A stretch of DNA of 64,000 nucleotides from Pseudoalteromonas sp. P1-9 (GCF_001399975.1 NZ_LKBD01000024.1:1-64000); one strand, 5' to 3'; shown: positions 9,014 to 18,423, numbered from the stretch's first letter. Made by a program: numbers and translations. The notes: generated by a model not told the origin, from the letters alone.

Positions 9014-9928
9014 ATGCGCAAAGTTCTAACTGTTAACTATTCACAAACTGGGCAACTATCAAGCATTTTGGACTCAGTTGTTGGTCCTCTCAAGGAAAAT
9101 AAAGAGATTACAGTTGATCACCTAGTGATCAAACCTAAGGTGAATTTCCCCTTTCCTTGGCCGTTCGGTCAGTTCTTTCGTGTATTTCCTGAAACCGTCG
9201 CAATGGATCCAATTGAGCTAGAACCGTTTGAAACTCAATTTGAAAAATACGACTTAATTATCCTTAGTTATCAAGTGTGGTTTTTAACCCCTTCGTTACC
9301 AATTTCATCTTTCTTGCAATTACCGCAAACAAAGCAGCTTTTTAAAGACACCCCTGTAGTTACATTGATCGGTTGTCGCGGCATGTGGTTATCAGCGCAA
9401 GAAAAAATGAAAAAGCTATTGTCCGATGCCGATGCGAACTTGGTCGATAACGTCGTGCTTAGCGATGACTGCGGGGCTGCATTCAGCTTTTTAGCGACAC
9501 CACTTTGGATGATGACAGGAAAGAAAAAGCCACTTAGTTGGGTGCCTGCGGCAGGTGTATCACAAACAGATATCGCTGATGCAAAACGCTTTGGGTATGC
9601 TATCAGACAACGCTTGTTATTGAATGATACCCCAATTACCCGCCCAATGTTTTTTGGCATGAAGGCAGTTAAGATAAATGAAAAATTGATTGCGAGTGAA
9701 CGCGTTGGCAACCATAGCTTCTCTATTTGGTCGAAAATTCTTAAAAAATTCGGCTCACAGCAAAGCTTTGGCCGTGCCGTTGGATTAAGTGTGTATGTTG
9801 TATTCTTAGTTACTTTAATCCTCACTGTTGTGCCGATTACCGCAATTATTAAAAAGCTAATAGCGCCGTTAACACGCAAAAAAATTGCAAAACAAAAAGC
9901 CTATTACGCTGAACCATCTGGAGAGTAG
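9014..9928 (+). CDS. DarA-like dialkylresorcinol condensing enzyme with membrane anchor
   Basis: A 304-residue protein with a flavodoxin-type N-terminus (VLTVNYSQTGQLSSIL, about 4-19) that would form the phosphate-binding loop, and a central Rossmann-like part (VVTLIGCRGMW). One clear transmembrane helix lies near the C-terminus (about 253-279), followed by a basic tail, so it is likely anchored to the inner membrane. The N-terminal pattern is the one I know from proteins annotated as dialkylresorcinol condensing enzyme DarA, which acts with DarB in flexirubin and dialkylresorcinol clusters to close the aromatic ring. The DarB-like gene follows after 5 bp, which supports this. The actual reaction here is inferred. 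Confidence 0.72.
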   Translation: MRKVLTVNYSQTGQLSSILDSVVGPLKENKEITVDHLVIKPKVNFPFPWPFGQFFRVFPETVAMDPIELEPFETQFEKYDLIILSYQVWFLTPSLPISSFLQLPQTKQLFKDTPVVTLIGCRGMWLSAQEKMKKLLSDADANLVDNVVLSDDCGAAFSFLATPLWMMTGKKKPLSWVPAAGVSQTDIADAKRFGYAIRQRLLLNDTPITRPMFFGMKAVKINEKLIASERVGNHSFSIWSKILKKFGSQQSFGRAVGLSVYVVFLVTLILTVVPITAIIKKLIAPLTRKKIAKQKAYYAEPSGE

Positions 9929-9933
9929 TACAT

Positions 9934-11082
9934 ATGGGAAGTCCTGTTTATATTACAGCGATGGCTGACGCTTTACCGAACCAGCCTGTATCAAACAAAG
10001 AAATGGAAAATCTGCTCGGAATGGCTGGCAATAAACCATCACGAGCGCGCGCTGTAATTTTGCGAAGCAACAAAATTAAGCAACGTTATTACGCAATCGA
10101 TCCAGAAACCAAAGAAATGACGCATACAAATGCGTCGCTTGCAGCACAAGCAGTAAAAGGCCTTTTTACTGACCCAACTGAACTCAATCAAATTCAAAGC
10201 TTAATTGCCAGTACCAGCCAAGCAGACCAAACATTGCCTAACCATGGCGTAATGGTGCATGGCGAATTAAACAATCCGCCGTGTGAAGTGGTTTCAACAT
10301 CGGGCATTTGCTTATGTGGTGTTACCGCACTTAAGTATGCCTACCTGAATATTAAAGCTGACGAAGTTGAAAACAGTGTAGTGGTTGCCAGCGAAATTGC
10401 CTCTGGCATGATGACTGCTAAAAATTTCGATAAAGAATGCCAGCACAAAGTTGAAACACTTGAACAAAACCCTGAAGTGGCCTTTGAAAAAGATTTCCTA
10501 CGTTGGATGCTGTCTGACGGTGCCGGTGCCGCATTTTTACAAAATAAACCCGTGGCGGGACAACTCAATCTGAAAATCGATTGGATTGATATTATTTCGT
10601 ATGCCAATGAATTAGAAACTTGTATGTACGCTGGTGCAGTGAAACAAGATGACGGTCAACTTAAAAGCTGGACCCGTTTTTCTGCAGAAGAAGTAACACA
10701 ACAGTCTATTATGACGGTCAAGCAAGATGTGCGTTTACTGAACGAAAACATTGTAAAATATACCGTAGAAGACGCACTAAGCCGCATAATTGAAAAACGT
10801 AAACTCGTTGCCAGTGATTACGCCTTATTTGTACCTCACTACTCATCGGGTTATTTCAGAGAACGTTTATATGCAGGACTTGAAAACATCGATTTTACGA
10901 TTCCATACGAGAAGTGGTACACCAACTTAACTGAGCGCGGCAACACAGGGTCGGCCTCTATTTTCATTATGTTATCGGAGCTACTGCGCTCGAATACCCT
11001 TGAAAAAGGTCAGCAATTACTTTGTTACATTCCTGAAAGTGGCCGTTTCTCAAGTGGCTTTATGCAGTTAACGGTTGAATAA
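9934..11082 (+). CDS. DarB-like beta-ketoacyl-ACP synthase III family enzyme
   Basis: Thiolase-fold condensing enzyme of the KAS III type, 382 residues. The catalytic triad is visible as Cys126 (STSGICLCGVTALKYA), His302 (VPHYSSGYF) and Asn337 (ERGNTGSAS). In the DarB family such enzymes join two acyl thioesters head to head before DarA aromatises the product. GGAGAG precedes the ATG at 9934, which follows the DarA-like stop closely; the next gene starts 2 bp after its stop. The pairing with a KAS I/II enzyme and its own ACP suggests a dedicated acyl supply. Confidence 0.85.
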   Translation: MGSPVYITAMADALPNQPVSNKEMENLLGMAGNKPSRARAVILRSNKIKQRYYAIDPETKEMTHTNASLAAQAVKGLFTDPTELNQIQSLIASTSQADQTLPNHGVMVHGELNNPPCEVVSTSGICLCGVTALKYAYLNIKADEVENSVVVASEIASGMMTAKNFDKECQHKVETLEQNPEVAFEKDFLRWMLSDGAGAAFLQNKPVAGQLNLKIDWIDIISYANELETCMYAGAVKQDDGQLKSWTRFSAEEVTQQSIMTVKQDVRLLNENIVKYTVEDALSRIIEKRKLVASDYALFVPHYSSGYFRERLYAGLENIDFTIPYEKWYTNLTERGNTGSASIFIMLSELLRSNTLEKGQQLLCYIPESGRFSSGFMQLTVE

Positions 11083-11084
11083 CG

Positions 11085-11516
11085 GTGAAAAAAGATCAAG
11101 TCCCGCAGGACAATTCAAAAATTTACCAAGGGCAATCAAAGTTGGTATATGCCGTTGATGAAACGGGTCATTATGCCGGTGTAAAGTCGTCTGGCTGGGA
11201 TGTCGAATCATTTGCCACCCAGTATGCTGTTGACGATCTTAATCAACAAGCCGAAGATACTTTAGCCGAGGTCCAGCAAGGCAAAGTCTCAGCACTTAAA
11301 TACCATATGCTGTGTGCACGTCACGATGTGTTATCCCTATCTCAAGTGACGGGCTTTTTTCAGTGGCAAATAAAACGCCATTTTAAGCCGCGTGTATTTA
11401 ACACACTTTCAGCCAAAGCCCTCGCCCGTTACTGCGAGGCACTTGCCATTACCGAACAACAATTAAAGGAAATACCAGAGCAACATGACGCCAGTTTTAA
11501 ACAACCTAGTGCATAA
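11085..11516 (+). CDS. Small protein with HTH-like C-terminus in the DarAB-like cluster
   Basis: A 143-residue soluble protein starting at GTG 11085, two bases after the KAS III stop. I do not recognise it with certainty. The C-terminal half (about residues 81-132, DVLSLSQVTGFFQWQIKRHF followed by a helix ending LAITEQQLKEI) has the helix pattern of a Cro/C1-type helix-turn-helix. It may therefore be a regulator or simply a helical partner of the enzymes. Its last 32 bp overlap the start of the BtrH-like gene, so the two are probably co-translated. Confidence 0.75.
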   Translation: MKKDQVPQDNSKIYQGQSKLVYAVDETGHYAGVKSSGWDVESFATQYAVDDLNQQAEDTLAEVQQGKVSALKYHMLCARHDVLSLSQVTGFFQWQIKRHFKPRVFNTLSAKALARYCEALAITEQQLKEIPEQHDASFKQPSA

Positions 11517-12495
11517 CCAATCTTCACATTGCGAAAGTGGCGTTGTATCAAATATGCTATCAACCAATGGCTTTAATATTTCTGAGCCAATGGCGTTTGG
11601 TATTTCATCGGCCATGAGCTTTGCCTATTTGCCATTCGTTAAAGTAGCAGGTATGCCACTGATTGCTTATCGCATGCCACCAAAAACCATTATTAATTCA
11701 GTGACTAAAAAACTTGGCGTTACCTTGCACCGAGAAAAATTCTCAAGTGCAGAAAAAGGGATGGCCAAACTAGATGAGGTTTTAGGCGAAGGAAAAGTAG
11801 TTGGTTTACAAACCTCGGTTTATTGGTTGCCCTACTTCCCTGATGAAATGCGCTTTCACTTTAATGCACACAATTTAATGGTTTACGGAATCGATGCTAA
11901 CGATCACTACCAAATTAGTGATCCTGTATTTGAACATACGGTAACCTGCCCTAAACGTGACTTAGAAAAAGCACGCTTTAGTAAAGGTGCACTTGCACCA
12001 AAAGGCTTAATGTATTGGGTTGATAATGTGCCAAAAGAAGTGGATTTAACACCACATATTTATTCTGGCATAAAGAAAACAGCAAAAATGATGGCTGGTT
12101 TACCGGTTCCGGGCATTAACTTGTTTGGCACCCAAGGTATGGAAAAGTTAGCGAAAGATATTGAAAGACTTGATCGCAAACCAAAGAAATACCGTCATTT
12201 ATTCTTGGCGCATATTGTGCGAATGCAAGAAGAAATCGGCACAGGTGGCGCTGGTTTTCGCTTTATGTTTGCCAGCTTTTTAGATGAAGCTGCAAACTAT
12301 ACAAACAATCAAGCAATGTTTGAAGCATCGCAAATGGCAACTGAAATCGGTGATAACTGGCGTAATCTTGCGTCGCTCGCGGTTAATCACTGCCGCAGTA
12401 AAACTCCTGTACCACTTAGTGATATCGCGGCGCAGTTACGTGATTGCGCAAAGCAAGAAACAGAACTTAGAGCCCGCCTACTCGCTATTAAATAA
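11485..12495 (+). CDS. BtrH-like acyltransferase (BtrH N-terminal and DUF4872 type)
   Basis: A 336-residue protein. The N-terminal half looks like the BtrH N-terminal domain, a papain/C39-like fold: Cys16 (SSHCESGVV) opens the domain, His129 (NAHNLMVYGID) and Asp146 (ISDPVF) are well placed to complete a triad. The C-terminal half is helical, as in DUF4872. BtrH in butirosin synthesis moves an acyl group from an acyl carrier protein to an amine, so a similar ACP-to-acceptor transfer, forming an amide or ester, is inferred here. It is the last gene of the cluster and is followed by a strong hairpin. Confidence 0.75.
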   Translation: MTPVLNNLVHNQSSHCESGVVSNMLSTNGFNISEPMAFGISSAMSFAYLPFVKVAGMPLIAYRMPPKTIINSVTKKLGVTLHREKFSSAEKGMAKLDEVLGEGKVVGLQTSVYWLPYFPDEMRFHFNAHNLMVYGIDANDHYQISDPVFEHTVTCPKRDLEKARFSKGALAPKGLMYWVDNVPKEVDLTPHIYSGIKKTAKMMAGLPVPGINLFGTQGMEKLAKDIERLDRKPKKYRHLFLAHIVRMQEEIGTGGAGFRFMFASFLDEAANYTNNQAMFEASQMATEIGDNWRNLASLAVNHCRSKTPVPLSDIAAQLRDCAKQETELRARLLAIK

Positions 12496-12536
12496 GCTGG
12501 GTTCAGGTTATTTAATTTCTTTATTCCTGCCAATCT

Positions 12537-12581
12537 AAAGCCTATGTGTCGAGTTGTTTACAACCACTGTCATAGGCTTTT
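12537..12581 (+). terminator. Terminator after the DarAB-like cluster
   Basis: AAAGCCTATG at 12537 pairs perfectly with CATAGGCTTT at 12571, with a smaller GTTGTTTACAAC dyad in the loop and TTTT at the end. It lies 41 bp past the BtrH-like stop codon and separates the cluster from the TonB receptor gene. Confidence 0.75.
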
Positions 12582-12663
12582 AGCATAAATACCTATTGCT
12601 ACTAAACTGTGCTATCGTTGACCTATAAATCTAATAATATTCGATATTGAATGTGTAACAGCT

Positions 12664-14952
12664 ATGGCTAGCCGAATTAATTTTCTCAGTGTTGCGATAC
12701 TTTTAGCTATTTCAGCTCAAGCAAATCATGCTGACGCTATTGATTACGATTTAGAATCTCTACAAGCACTTAGTTTAAAAGACTTGCTCAATGTGCAAGT
12801 GCAAACTGCTAGCCGCAAAAAGCTATCACTTCGTGACGCCCCCGCAAATATTAAAATAGTTACCGCAGAGCAAATAAAGCAACGAGGATATCAAAACCTG
12901 ATTGATATCTTACGTGATGTACCCGGTTTTGATTTTAGCAATCACTATGATGGTGCTGGGGAATATACTAGCCACAGTATCAATCGTGGTATCGGTGGCA
13001 CCCCGGGTAATGTGCAATTGCTGATTATGATTGACGGCATTGTACAAAACCATATCGCATTTAATTGGTCGCAGCCTTGGGGCAATCAGCAAATTTTCGC
13101 TGATATTGAACGCATTGAAATAGTACAAGGCCCAGGCTCTGCAAGTTATGGTGCCAATGCGTATTCGGGCGTTGTTCACTTTATTACAAAAACTGCCGCA
13201 AACACATCGGGGCAGCGCATGAGCTTACTTGGCGGAGAACATGGCACGCAGTCTGCGCAGTTTATGATTAACCATCAACTTTCAGAATTGCGCTTGCAAC
13301 TTGCTGGTCGTTACTTTAAACGCGATGGAGATTCAGGGCTCGAAAGCTACGATCCTGCTGGCTACTTTACCAATCATTTATTTCCAAATTATCAACTACA
13401 GAGTTACGGCAACAACGGTTACACTACCATTACGCCACACCCATTTGCTAATCAATACCAAGGCGCGGGGTTTAATAACCAGAGCGATGATTCAGCATTA
13501 AGAGGTAAACTAGTTTGGCAAAACCCGCATCAGTATAAACGCGGTATTCAACTGATTAAATTGGGCTTTAATACTTGGCAACAGGAACAAGGGCTTGGTA
13601 GCTATGTTACTGGTTTTGAGTATCAAACACGCGATGCATCGTATAAGAAACACCAAAGCGCACAGCACTATTACTTAGATTTTGACTATCAATATTCGCC
13701 CGAGCTGATATTGCAAACGCGGATATGGCAAAGAGAAAACGAACAAAAACCAGATACAGGCTTCAAATATAGCTATCGCTTTGTTGATTTAGTAAAAAGC
13801 TATCATAGCGTAAGTGAGCAACGTGCATTTGAACAACAGCTCAATATCTCAAAGCTATACGATATAGATTGGCAAATTGGTTATCGCTTAATGCGCTCAA
13901 AAAAAATGGGCCAAGTGGTTTCGCTCGGCGATTATCAAATAGGTCATCAAGCATCAACGTCATCTGATTGGTTAACGGCAGAGGCTGGATTAGGCCTCAA
14001 TGTATACAGCGAATCCCCTCTTGAGCACGTTGATGAACAAGCAGTGTATGTGGAAGCGCAAGGCTACCTCAACGACCGCTTAAATTACACCTTAGGATTG
14101 CGCTATGATCACAGTGATGCCTACGGTGGAACAACTAACCCACGAGCTGCAATTAACTATAACGCCAGCCAGAGCTTAGTGTTTAAACTGCTTTATGGAC
14201 AAGCCTTCCGCGAGCCAAGTATTTTTGAGCTCAATGATGAGTTTCGTGGCAATCCAAACCTAAAACCAGAACAAGTCAGAACTACTGAGCTTGTTAGCCA
14301 TTATTTTTACGAACAGCAAAAACACCAGTTAGATATTAAGACAGCATTCTACTACAGCCAAGAAGATAACCGTATTAGGCTAGATATTAGTGATGAGAAT
14401 AATAATTTCCGCTACGACACTAGCAGAACAGTGAGCTATGAAAACGCAAAACACAGCGACTATTGGGGCGTCACGTTAGATACGAGTTATACCTATAATC
14501 AAAGTATATCGGCGTACTTTAATTATCATTACTCCGATGGCGACCAAGATTTAGCTACGAATGCGCTTAATCACACCACAGATCACAAAATTAATTGGGG
14601 CATTAATTACCGCGTTATGCCAAACCTCACCATTGACTTACGCGCCAATCACCTAATCAATCGCAATGCACCAACCAGTAACGCTTATTTTGATAAGCAT
14701 TCACCTAGTTTATCGCTATATAACTTAGTGGTATCAGCACCAAATTTAACAATTTCGGGCATAAACCTTACACCACAACTCATTGTTAAAAACCTATTTG
14801 ATAAACAATACACCTTGGTTGGTAGGCAAGATGGTGCCAGCGACATTAATGAGTACGATATTGAGCGAAATGCCGATCCTCAGGGTTTCACACCAGCCTA
14901 TCACCCGCAAATGGGACGCACCTTAGCGTTACAAGTATTGGTAAGCTTTTAA
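12664..14952 (+). CDS. TonB-dependent outer membrane receptor
   Basis: A 762-residue outer membrane transporter. It has a signal peptide (about 1-25), a plug domain (about 50-175, with APANIKIVTAEQI, LRDVPGFDFSN, IERIEIVQGPGSASYGANAYSG) and a 22-strand barrel that carries REPSIFELNDEFRGNPNLKPE and ends in aromatic-rich strands closing with LALQVLVSF. The ligand cannot be read from the sequence. A YfiR-like gene follows on the other strand, and a hybrid kinase lies next, a grouping that suggests signalling linked to receptor function. It is separated from the biosynthetic cluster by a terminator. Confidence 0.93.
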   Translation: MASRINFLSVAILLAISAQANHADAIDYDLESLQALSLKDLLNVQVQTASRKKLSLRDAPANIKIVTAEQIKQRGYQNLIDILRDVPGFDFSNHYDGAGEYTSHSINRGIGGTPGNVQLLIMIDGIVQNHIAFNWSQPWGNQQIFADIERIEIVQGPGSASYGANAYSGVVHFITKTAANTSGQRMSLLGGEHGTQSAQFMINHQLSELRLQLAGRYFKRDGDSGLESYDPAGYFTNHLFPNYQLQSYGNNGYTTITPHPFANQYQGAGFNNQSDDSALRGKLVWQNPHQYKRGIQLIKLGFNTWQQEQGLGSYVTGFEYQTRDASYKKHQSAQHYYLDFDYQYSPELILQTRIWQRENEQKPDTGFKYSYRFVDLVKSYHSVSEQRAFEQQLNISKLYDIDWQIGYRLMRSKKMGQVVSLGDYQIGHQASTSSDWLTAEAGLGLNVYSESPLEHVDEQAVYVEAQGYLNDRLNYTLGLRYDHSDAYGGTTNPRAAINYNASQSLVFKLLYGQAFREPSIFELNDEFRGNPNLKPEQVRTTELVSHYFYEQQKHQLDIKTAFYYSQEDNRIRLDISDENNNFRYDTSRTVSYENAKHSDYWGVTLDTSYTYNQSISAYFNYHYSDGDQDLATNALNHTTDHKINWGINYRVMPNLTIDLRANHLINRNAPTSNAYFDKHSPSLSLYNLVVSAPNLTISGINLTPQLIVKNLFDKQYTLVGRQDGASDINEYDIERNADPQGFTPAYHPQMGRTLALQVLVSF

Positions 14953-15041
14953 TCGACTATTTAAATGAAAGCGTAGTTAGGTACGTTAGTGCCTATTAGG
15001 CGTGTTGGTGTAAAAGGGTGAATTGTTTAACCTAATAGAAG

Positions 15042-15587
15042 CTAGTTATAAAGCGTTGCAATATCGAGCACAGTCTTATCCCAGCTAAGTCCTGTTGCAT
15101 CACTGCTCTTTTTATTAAGAAAGAACATTGGGCGGCCATTTTTAACACTTAACCCCAATGTAATGCCCTGCTTTACCAAATCAATTTCATTAGTCACCAG
15201 TAAGCTATTAAACTTCAAACTATAAATAAGTGCATCGCTTAAATTTACTTGGCTATCAAGATAAATAATATCGTACGCTTTGTTTGGCAGTGTGTTACCA
15301 AACTTAATATCACCTAGCTGCTCGTTGCGCTGTTTGGCTTTTAGTAAATTAAACGCCTGGTACACGGCTTGGTCATTAATAACAAAAATAGAAAGCTTAG
15401 GCTTAACTGACAATGCCTTTTCATATGGCATTAACTTGGAAAGTAATACAACCTGCAAATTTGCCGGCAATTCGCTGGCCATGCTGAATGTTGATAAGCT
15501 GAAAAGCACTAACGATAGTACGAATAGCCGTTTTAACTTTTTAACTGAGTTTAGCAACACTGTTCGACTATCATCTTGCAGTAACAC
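15042..15587 (-). CDS. YfiR/DUF4154-like periplasmic protein
   Basis: A 181-residue protein with a signal sequence (RLFVLSLVLFSLSTFSMAS) and a mature part of about 145 residues. The pattern of ELPANLQVVLLSKLMPYEKAL, a central IIYLDSQV strand and the ending NGRPMFFLNKKSSDATGLSW matches the YfiR/DUF4154 family, whose best-known member restrains a diguanylate cyclase from the periplasm. The start is GTG at 15587, as no ATG lies before the signal sequence. It is divergent from the hybrid kinase, so a periplasmic input to that kinase is possible. Confidence 0.75.
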   Translation of the reverse strand: MLLQDDSRTVLLNSVKKLKRLFVLSLVLFSLSTFSMASELPANLQVVLLSKLMPYEKALSVKPKLSIFVINDQAVYQAFNLLKAKQRNEQLGDIKFGNTLPNKAYDIIYLDSQVNLSDALIYSLKFNSLLVTNEIDLVKQGITLGLSVKNGRPMFFLNKKSSDATGLSWDKTVLDIATLYN

Positions 15588-15750
15588 TTACACATAATGC
15601 TTATTTGATACTCCTTTTCGATAAGCTATCGTATTCCAAAACGACAATGCAACATACATGCAAATTATTGTACTGATTGTAATTATATTCTTATACTAGT
15701 ACAAAAATATGCTAGATTATAGAAGAACTTTTGCTGAAAAATGGAAAACG

Positions 15751-18423
15751 ATGAATAACAACAAGTTGAGTGTAAGACTGCTGTGGTATATTACTCCCCT
15801 TGTGATTATTCCTATGGCAATTCAAGGGGTATTCTCCCTTTCCAACGTTACCAGTTCTTCTGAAAAACAAGCCGAAGCAATTGTTACACGCTTTGTCGAA
15901 CAGCAAGTATCAAAAAGCCAAAATTACACACAACTGTACAGTTCTATTATTGAATTACTCTCCGCTTCGCCTGATCTCAGCCAGTACTTAATTTACAGTT
16001 ACGATGAGAACAATCGCCCATCAAAACAGCGAACACAATTAGTATCGGCACTGGTGGATGAATTTGGTAACTACGTCGATTCATTTTCTCACATTCTCAG
16101 CATTGGTGTAATTAACCCGCAAGGTGAAGTACTAAGTTACTATCCCAAAGCGGTGCTTGAAACCCGGGAAAGTTACTCGTTTAGCGAACAGCTAGCAAAT
16201 AGTCGCAAGCAACAAAATTTATTTTTCGTAACAGAGAACGATAACACCTCGATTTACCTAACCTATCGCTTATTTGATTCGCGATTTACGCTCGACTCAC
16301 CCAAAGTCTTGGGATATTTAATTTTTCATATCAATAACAGTGAAATCGCGAAAAGTGTTGCTAATAACTACTTTTCTGACACGGTTAATTTCATCATGGA
16401 TAGCTCAGGTAAAATCCTGTTCTGCAATCAAGTTGATATTAATAACCGCTATGTATCTGAATTTGAGCTGCAATTACTGAAAAAAACAGCCAATACTGGC
16501 CTTTTTAGTCAAGTGGCACTGCGTACGTTAGCTGATGAAAAACGTATGATCTTAGCGCACTCAATGGGCAACGATTTATACTTTGTTACCGCGCTAAATA
16601 AAGATTCGCTCTATAAAGCAGGTAAAACCATAACCATGTACACCGCATTGTTAATTCTTGCGACTGCGGTGTTTTTACCTGGCATTATTTTCTTAGTTGT
16701 ACGTCGCATGCTGTTAAAGCCGATTGAGTCACTTGCCGAAGCCAGTCATAAAGTGGGAGACGGTAATCTCAACGTAAAACTACCAATCGACCGCAGTGAC
16801 GAATTAGGTATGCTATTTCAAGATTTTAACCATATGGTTAATCAAATTAAGCAATACCAAAATGAATTACTCGACTACCGTGAGCACTTAGAAGAAAAAG
16901 TTGTTACGCGTACTCAAGCCATCGCGAAAATCAACAAAAAGCTCGAAAAAGCAATTATTGAAGCTGAGCAAGCTAACCATTTGAAAAGCCGTTTCCTTGC
17001 CAATATGAGCCATGAAATTCGCACGCCACTTACGGCAATTATGGGCTTTACCGAAACCATCTTAACGCAAGAATCAAATAACAAAAAAGCCAAGTATTTA
17101 AGTACCGTATTGCGCAACTCAAAGCACTTACTTGAGCTTATTAATAACATTCTCGATCTTTCTAAAATTGAAGCCGATAAACTCGAAGTTGAAACACGCG
17201 CATTGGAGCTTATTCCGTTTATTAACGATATTAAAAGCGTGATTGAGCCGATGGCTACGGATAAGAAGCTTACTTTAAGCCTAAATATCGAATACCCGTT
17301 GCCAAGTATTATTCACAGCGATGAAACTCGCCTTAAACAAATACTGCTCAATATTTGTAGCAACGCGGTTAAGTTTACCGAAAAAGGCGAAGTGGCATTA
17401 AATGTTCGCTATTCACCTTCAACTGAAAAGCTGATCTTTACCGTGATTGATAGTGGTATCGGTATGTCACAACAAGAGCAAGAGCGCGCCTTTAAACCAT
17501 TTGAGCAAGCCGACATTAGCACTACTCGTAAGTTTGGTGGTACAGGGCTAGGTTTATGTATTGCTAAAAACCTAGCACAGATATTAGGTGGCGATATCAG
17601 CGTAAGCAGCAAGCTAAGCGAAGGCAGTACCTTTGAAATAATTGTGGCAACAAACAATCAAAATCAACAAATCACCATGATTAACAGCGCCGATTCAGCT
17701 CAGGCAATGTTGAAAGAAGAACACACAACCCATGCTCAGCAGTTTGAAGGCAACATTTTGGTCGCTGAAGATAATAAAGATAACCAAGACCTGATCCGCT
17801 TATTGCTCAGCCAATGGGGCATCTCACCTGATTTTGCCAATAATGGCGCAGAAGCAGTAGAGCAAGCATTAACCAACGATTACGACTTAATTCTAATGGA
17901 TATGCAAATGCCGGTAATGGGTGGCTTAGAAGCGACAGAAATGCTGCGTAATGCCGCCTTTGACGGGCCAATTGTTGCGCTAACGGCTAACGTAATGAAA
18001 AACGATGTTGACGCCTACCTCGAGGCTGGGTGTAACAAGGCGCTTGCAAAGCCAATTGATAAATCACAACTTGAACAAACATTGCAGCAATTTTTAGCGC
18101 TTGGCCGCAGCAGTCAGCAAAACTGGGAAGAGTTATTCCAAGGCGAGCGTTTTAAACAAATCAGTAGCAATTACAAAGCTAAGCTACCTAATTTATTAGA
18201 ACAAATCGCTCATTTAAATGAGCAACAAGATCTCAATGAATTACTCGCATTAGCCCACAGTATCAAAGGCAGCGCGGGTTGTTTTGGCTTTAACCATATT
18301 AGTGATGCCGCCGCCGAATTGGAATCATGTATTCGCGACCATAATGAAGATGGCCTTGATTATCATATTCTCAAACTTGAGCAAGCTATTATATTTATTC
18401 TTAATCTAAAAGAGGAAGATTAG
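15751..18423 (+). CDS. Hybrid sensor histidine kinase (HAMP, HisKA, HATPase, REC, Hpt)
   Basis: A membrane-bound phosphorelay kinase of 890 residues. One transmembrane segment near the N-terminus and one at about 297-320 bracket a periplasmic sensor domain. Then come a HAMP linker, a coiled coil, the H box MSHEIRTPLT with His421, the ATP-binding domain (N box ICSNAVKF, G boxes DSGIGM and GGTGLGLCI), a receiver with Asp717 (ILMDMQMPVMGG) and a C-terminal Hpt domain with His836 (ALAHSIKGSAG). The frame opens at 15709, but ATG 15751 follows a GGAAAA sequence and starts the first helix properly. No response regulator with an output domain is adjacent. Confidence 0.93.
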   Translation: MNNNKLSVRLLWYITPLVIIPMAIQGVFSLSNVTSSSEKQAEAIVTRFVEQQVSKSQNYTQLYSSIIELLSASPDLSQYLIYSYDENNRPSKQRTQLVSALVDEFGNYVDSFSHILSIGVINPQGEVLSYYPKAVLETRESYSFSEQLANSRKQQNLFFVTENDNTSIYLTYRLFDSRFTLDSPKVLGYLIFHINNSEIAKSVANNYFSDTVNFIMDSSGKILFCNQVDINNRYVSEFELQLLKKTANTGLFSQVALRTLADEKRMILAHSMGNDLYFVTALNKDSLYKAGKTITMYTALLILATAVFLPGIIFLVVRRMLLKPIESLAEASHKVGDGNLNVKLPIDRSDELGMLFQDFNHMVNQIKQYQNELLDYREHLEEKVVTRTQAIAKINKKLEKAIIEAEQANHLKSRFLANMSHEIRTPLTAIMGFTETILTQESNNKKAKYLSTVLRNSKHLLELINNILDLSKIEADKLEVETRALELIPFINDIKSVIEPMATDKKLTLSLNIEYPLPSIIHSDETRLKQILLNICSNAVKFTEKGEVALNVRYSPSTEKLIFTVIDSGIGMSQQEQERAFKPFEQADISTTRKFGGTGLGLCIAKNLAQILGGDISVSSKLSEGSTFEIIVATNNQNQQITMINSADSAQAMLKEEHTTHAQQFEGNILVAEDNKDNQDLIRLLLSQWGISPDFANNGAEAVEQALTNDYDLILMDMQMPVMGGLEATEMLRNAAFDGPIVALTANVMKNDVDAYLEAGCNKALAKPIDKSQLEQTLQQFLALGRSSQQNWEELFQGERFKQISSNYKAKLPNLLEQIAHLNEQQDLNELLALAHSIKGSAGCFGFNHISDAAAELESCIRDHNEDGLDYHILKLEQAIIFILNLKEED

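Noticed and set aside
9271-9879. A 202-codon open frame antisense to the DarA-like gene
   Set aside because: It lies wholly inside a gene with a clear family pattern and operon context and has no signal, motif or ribosome site of its own.
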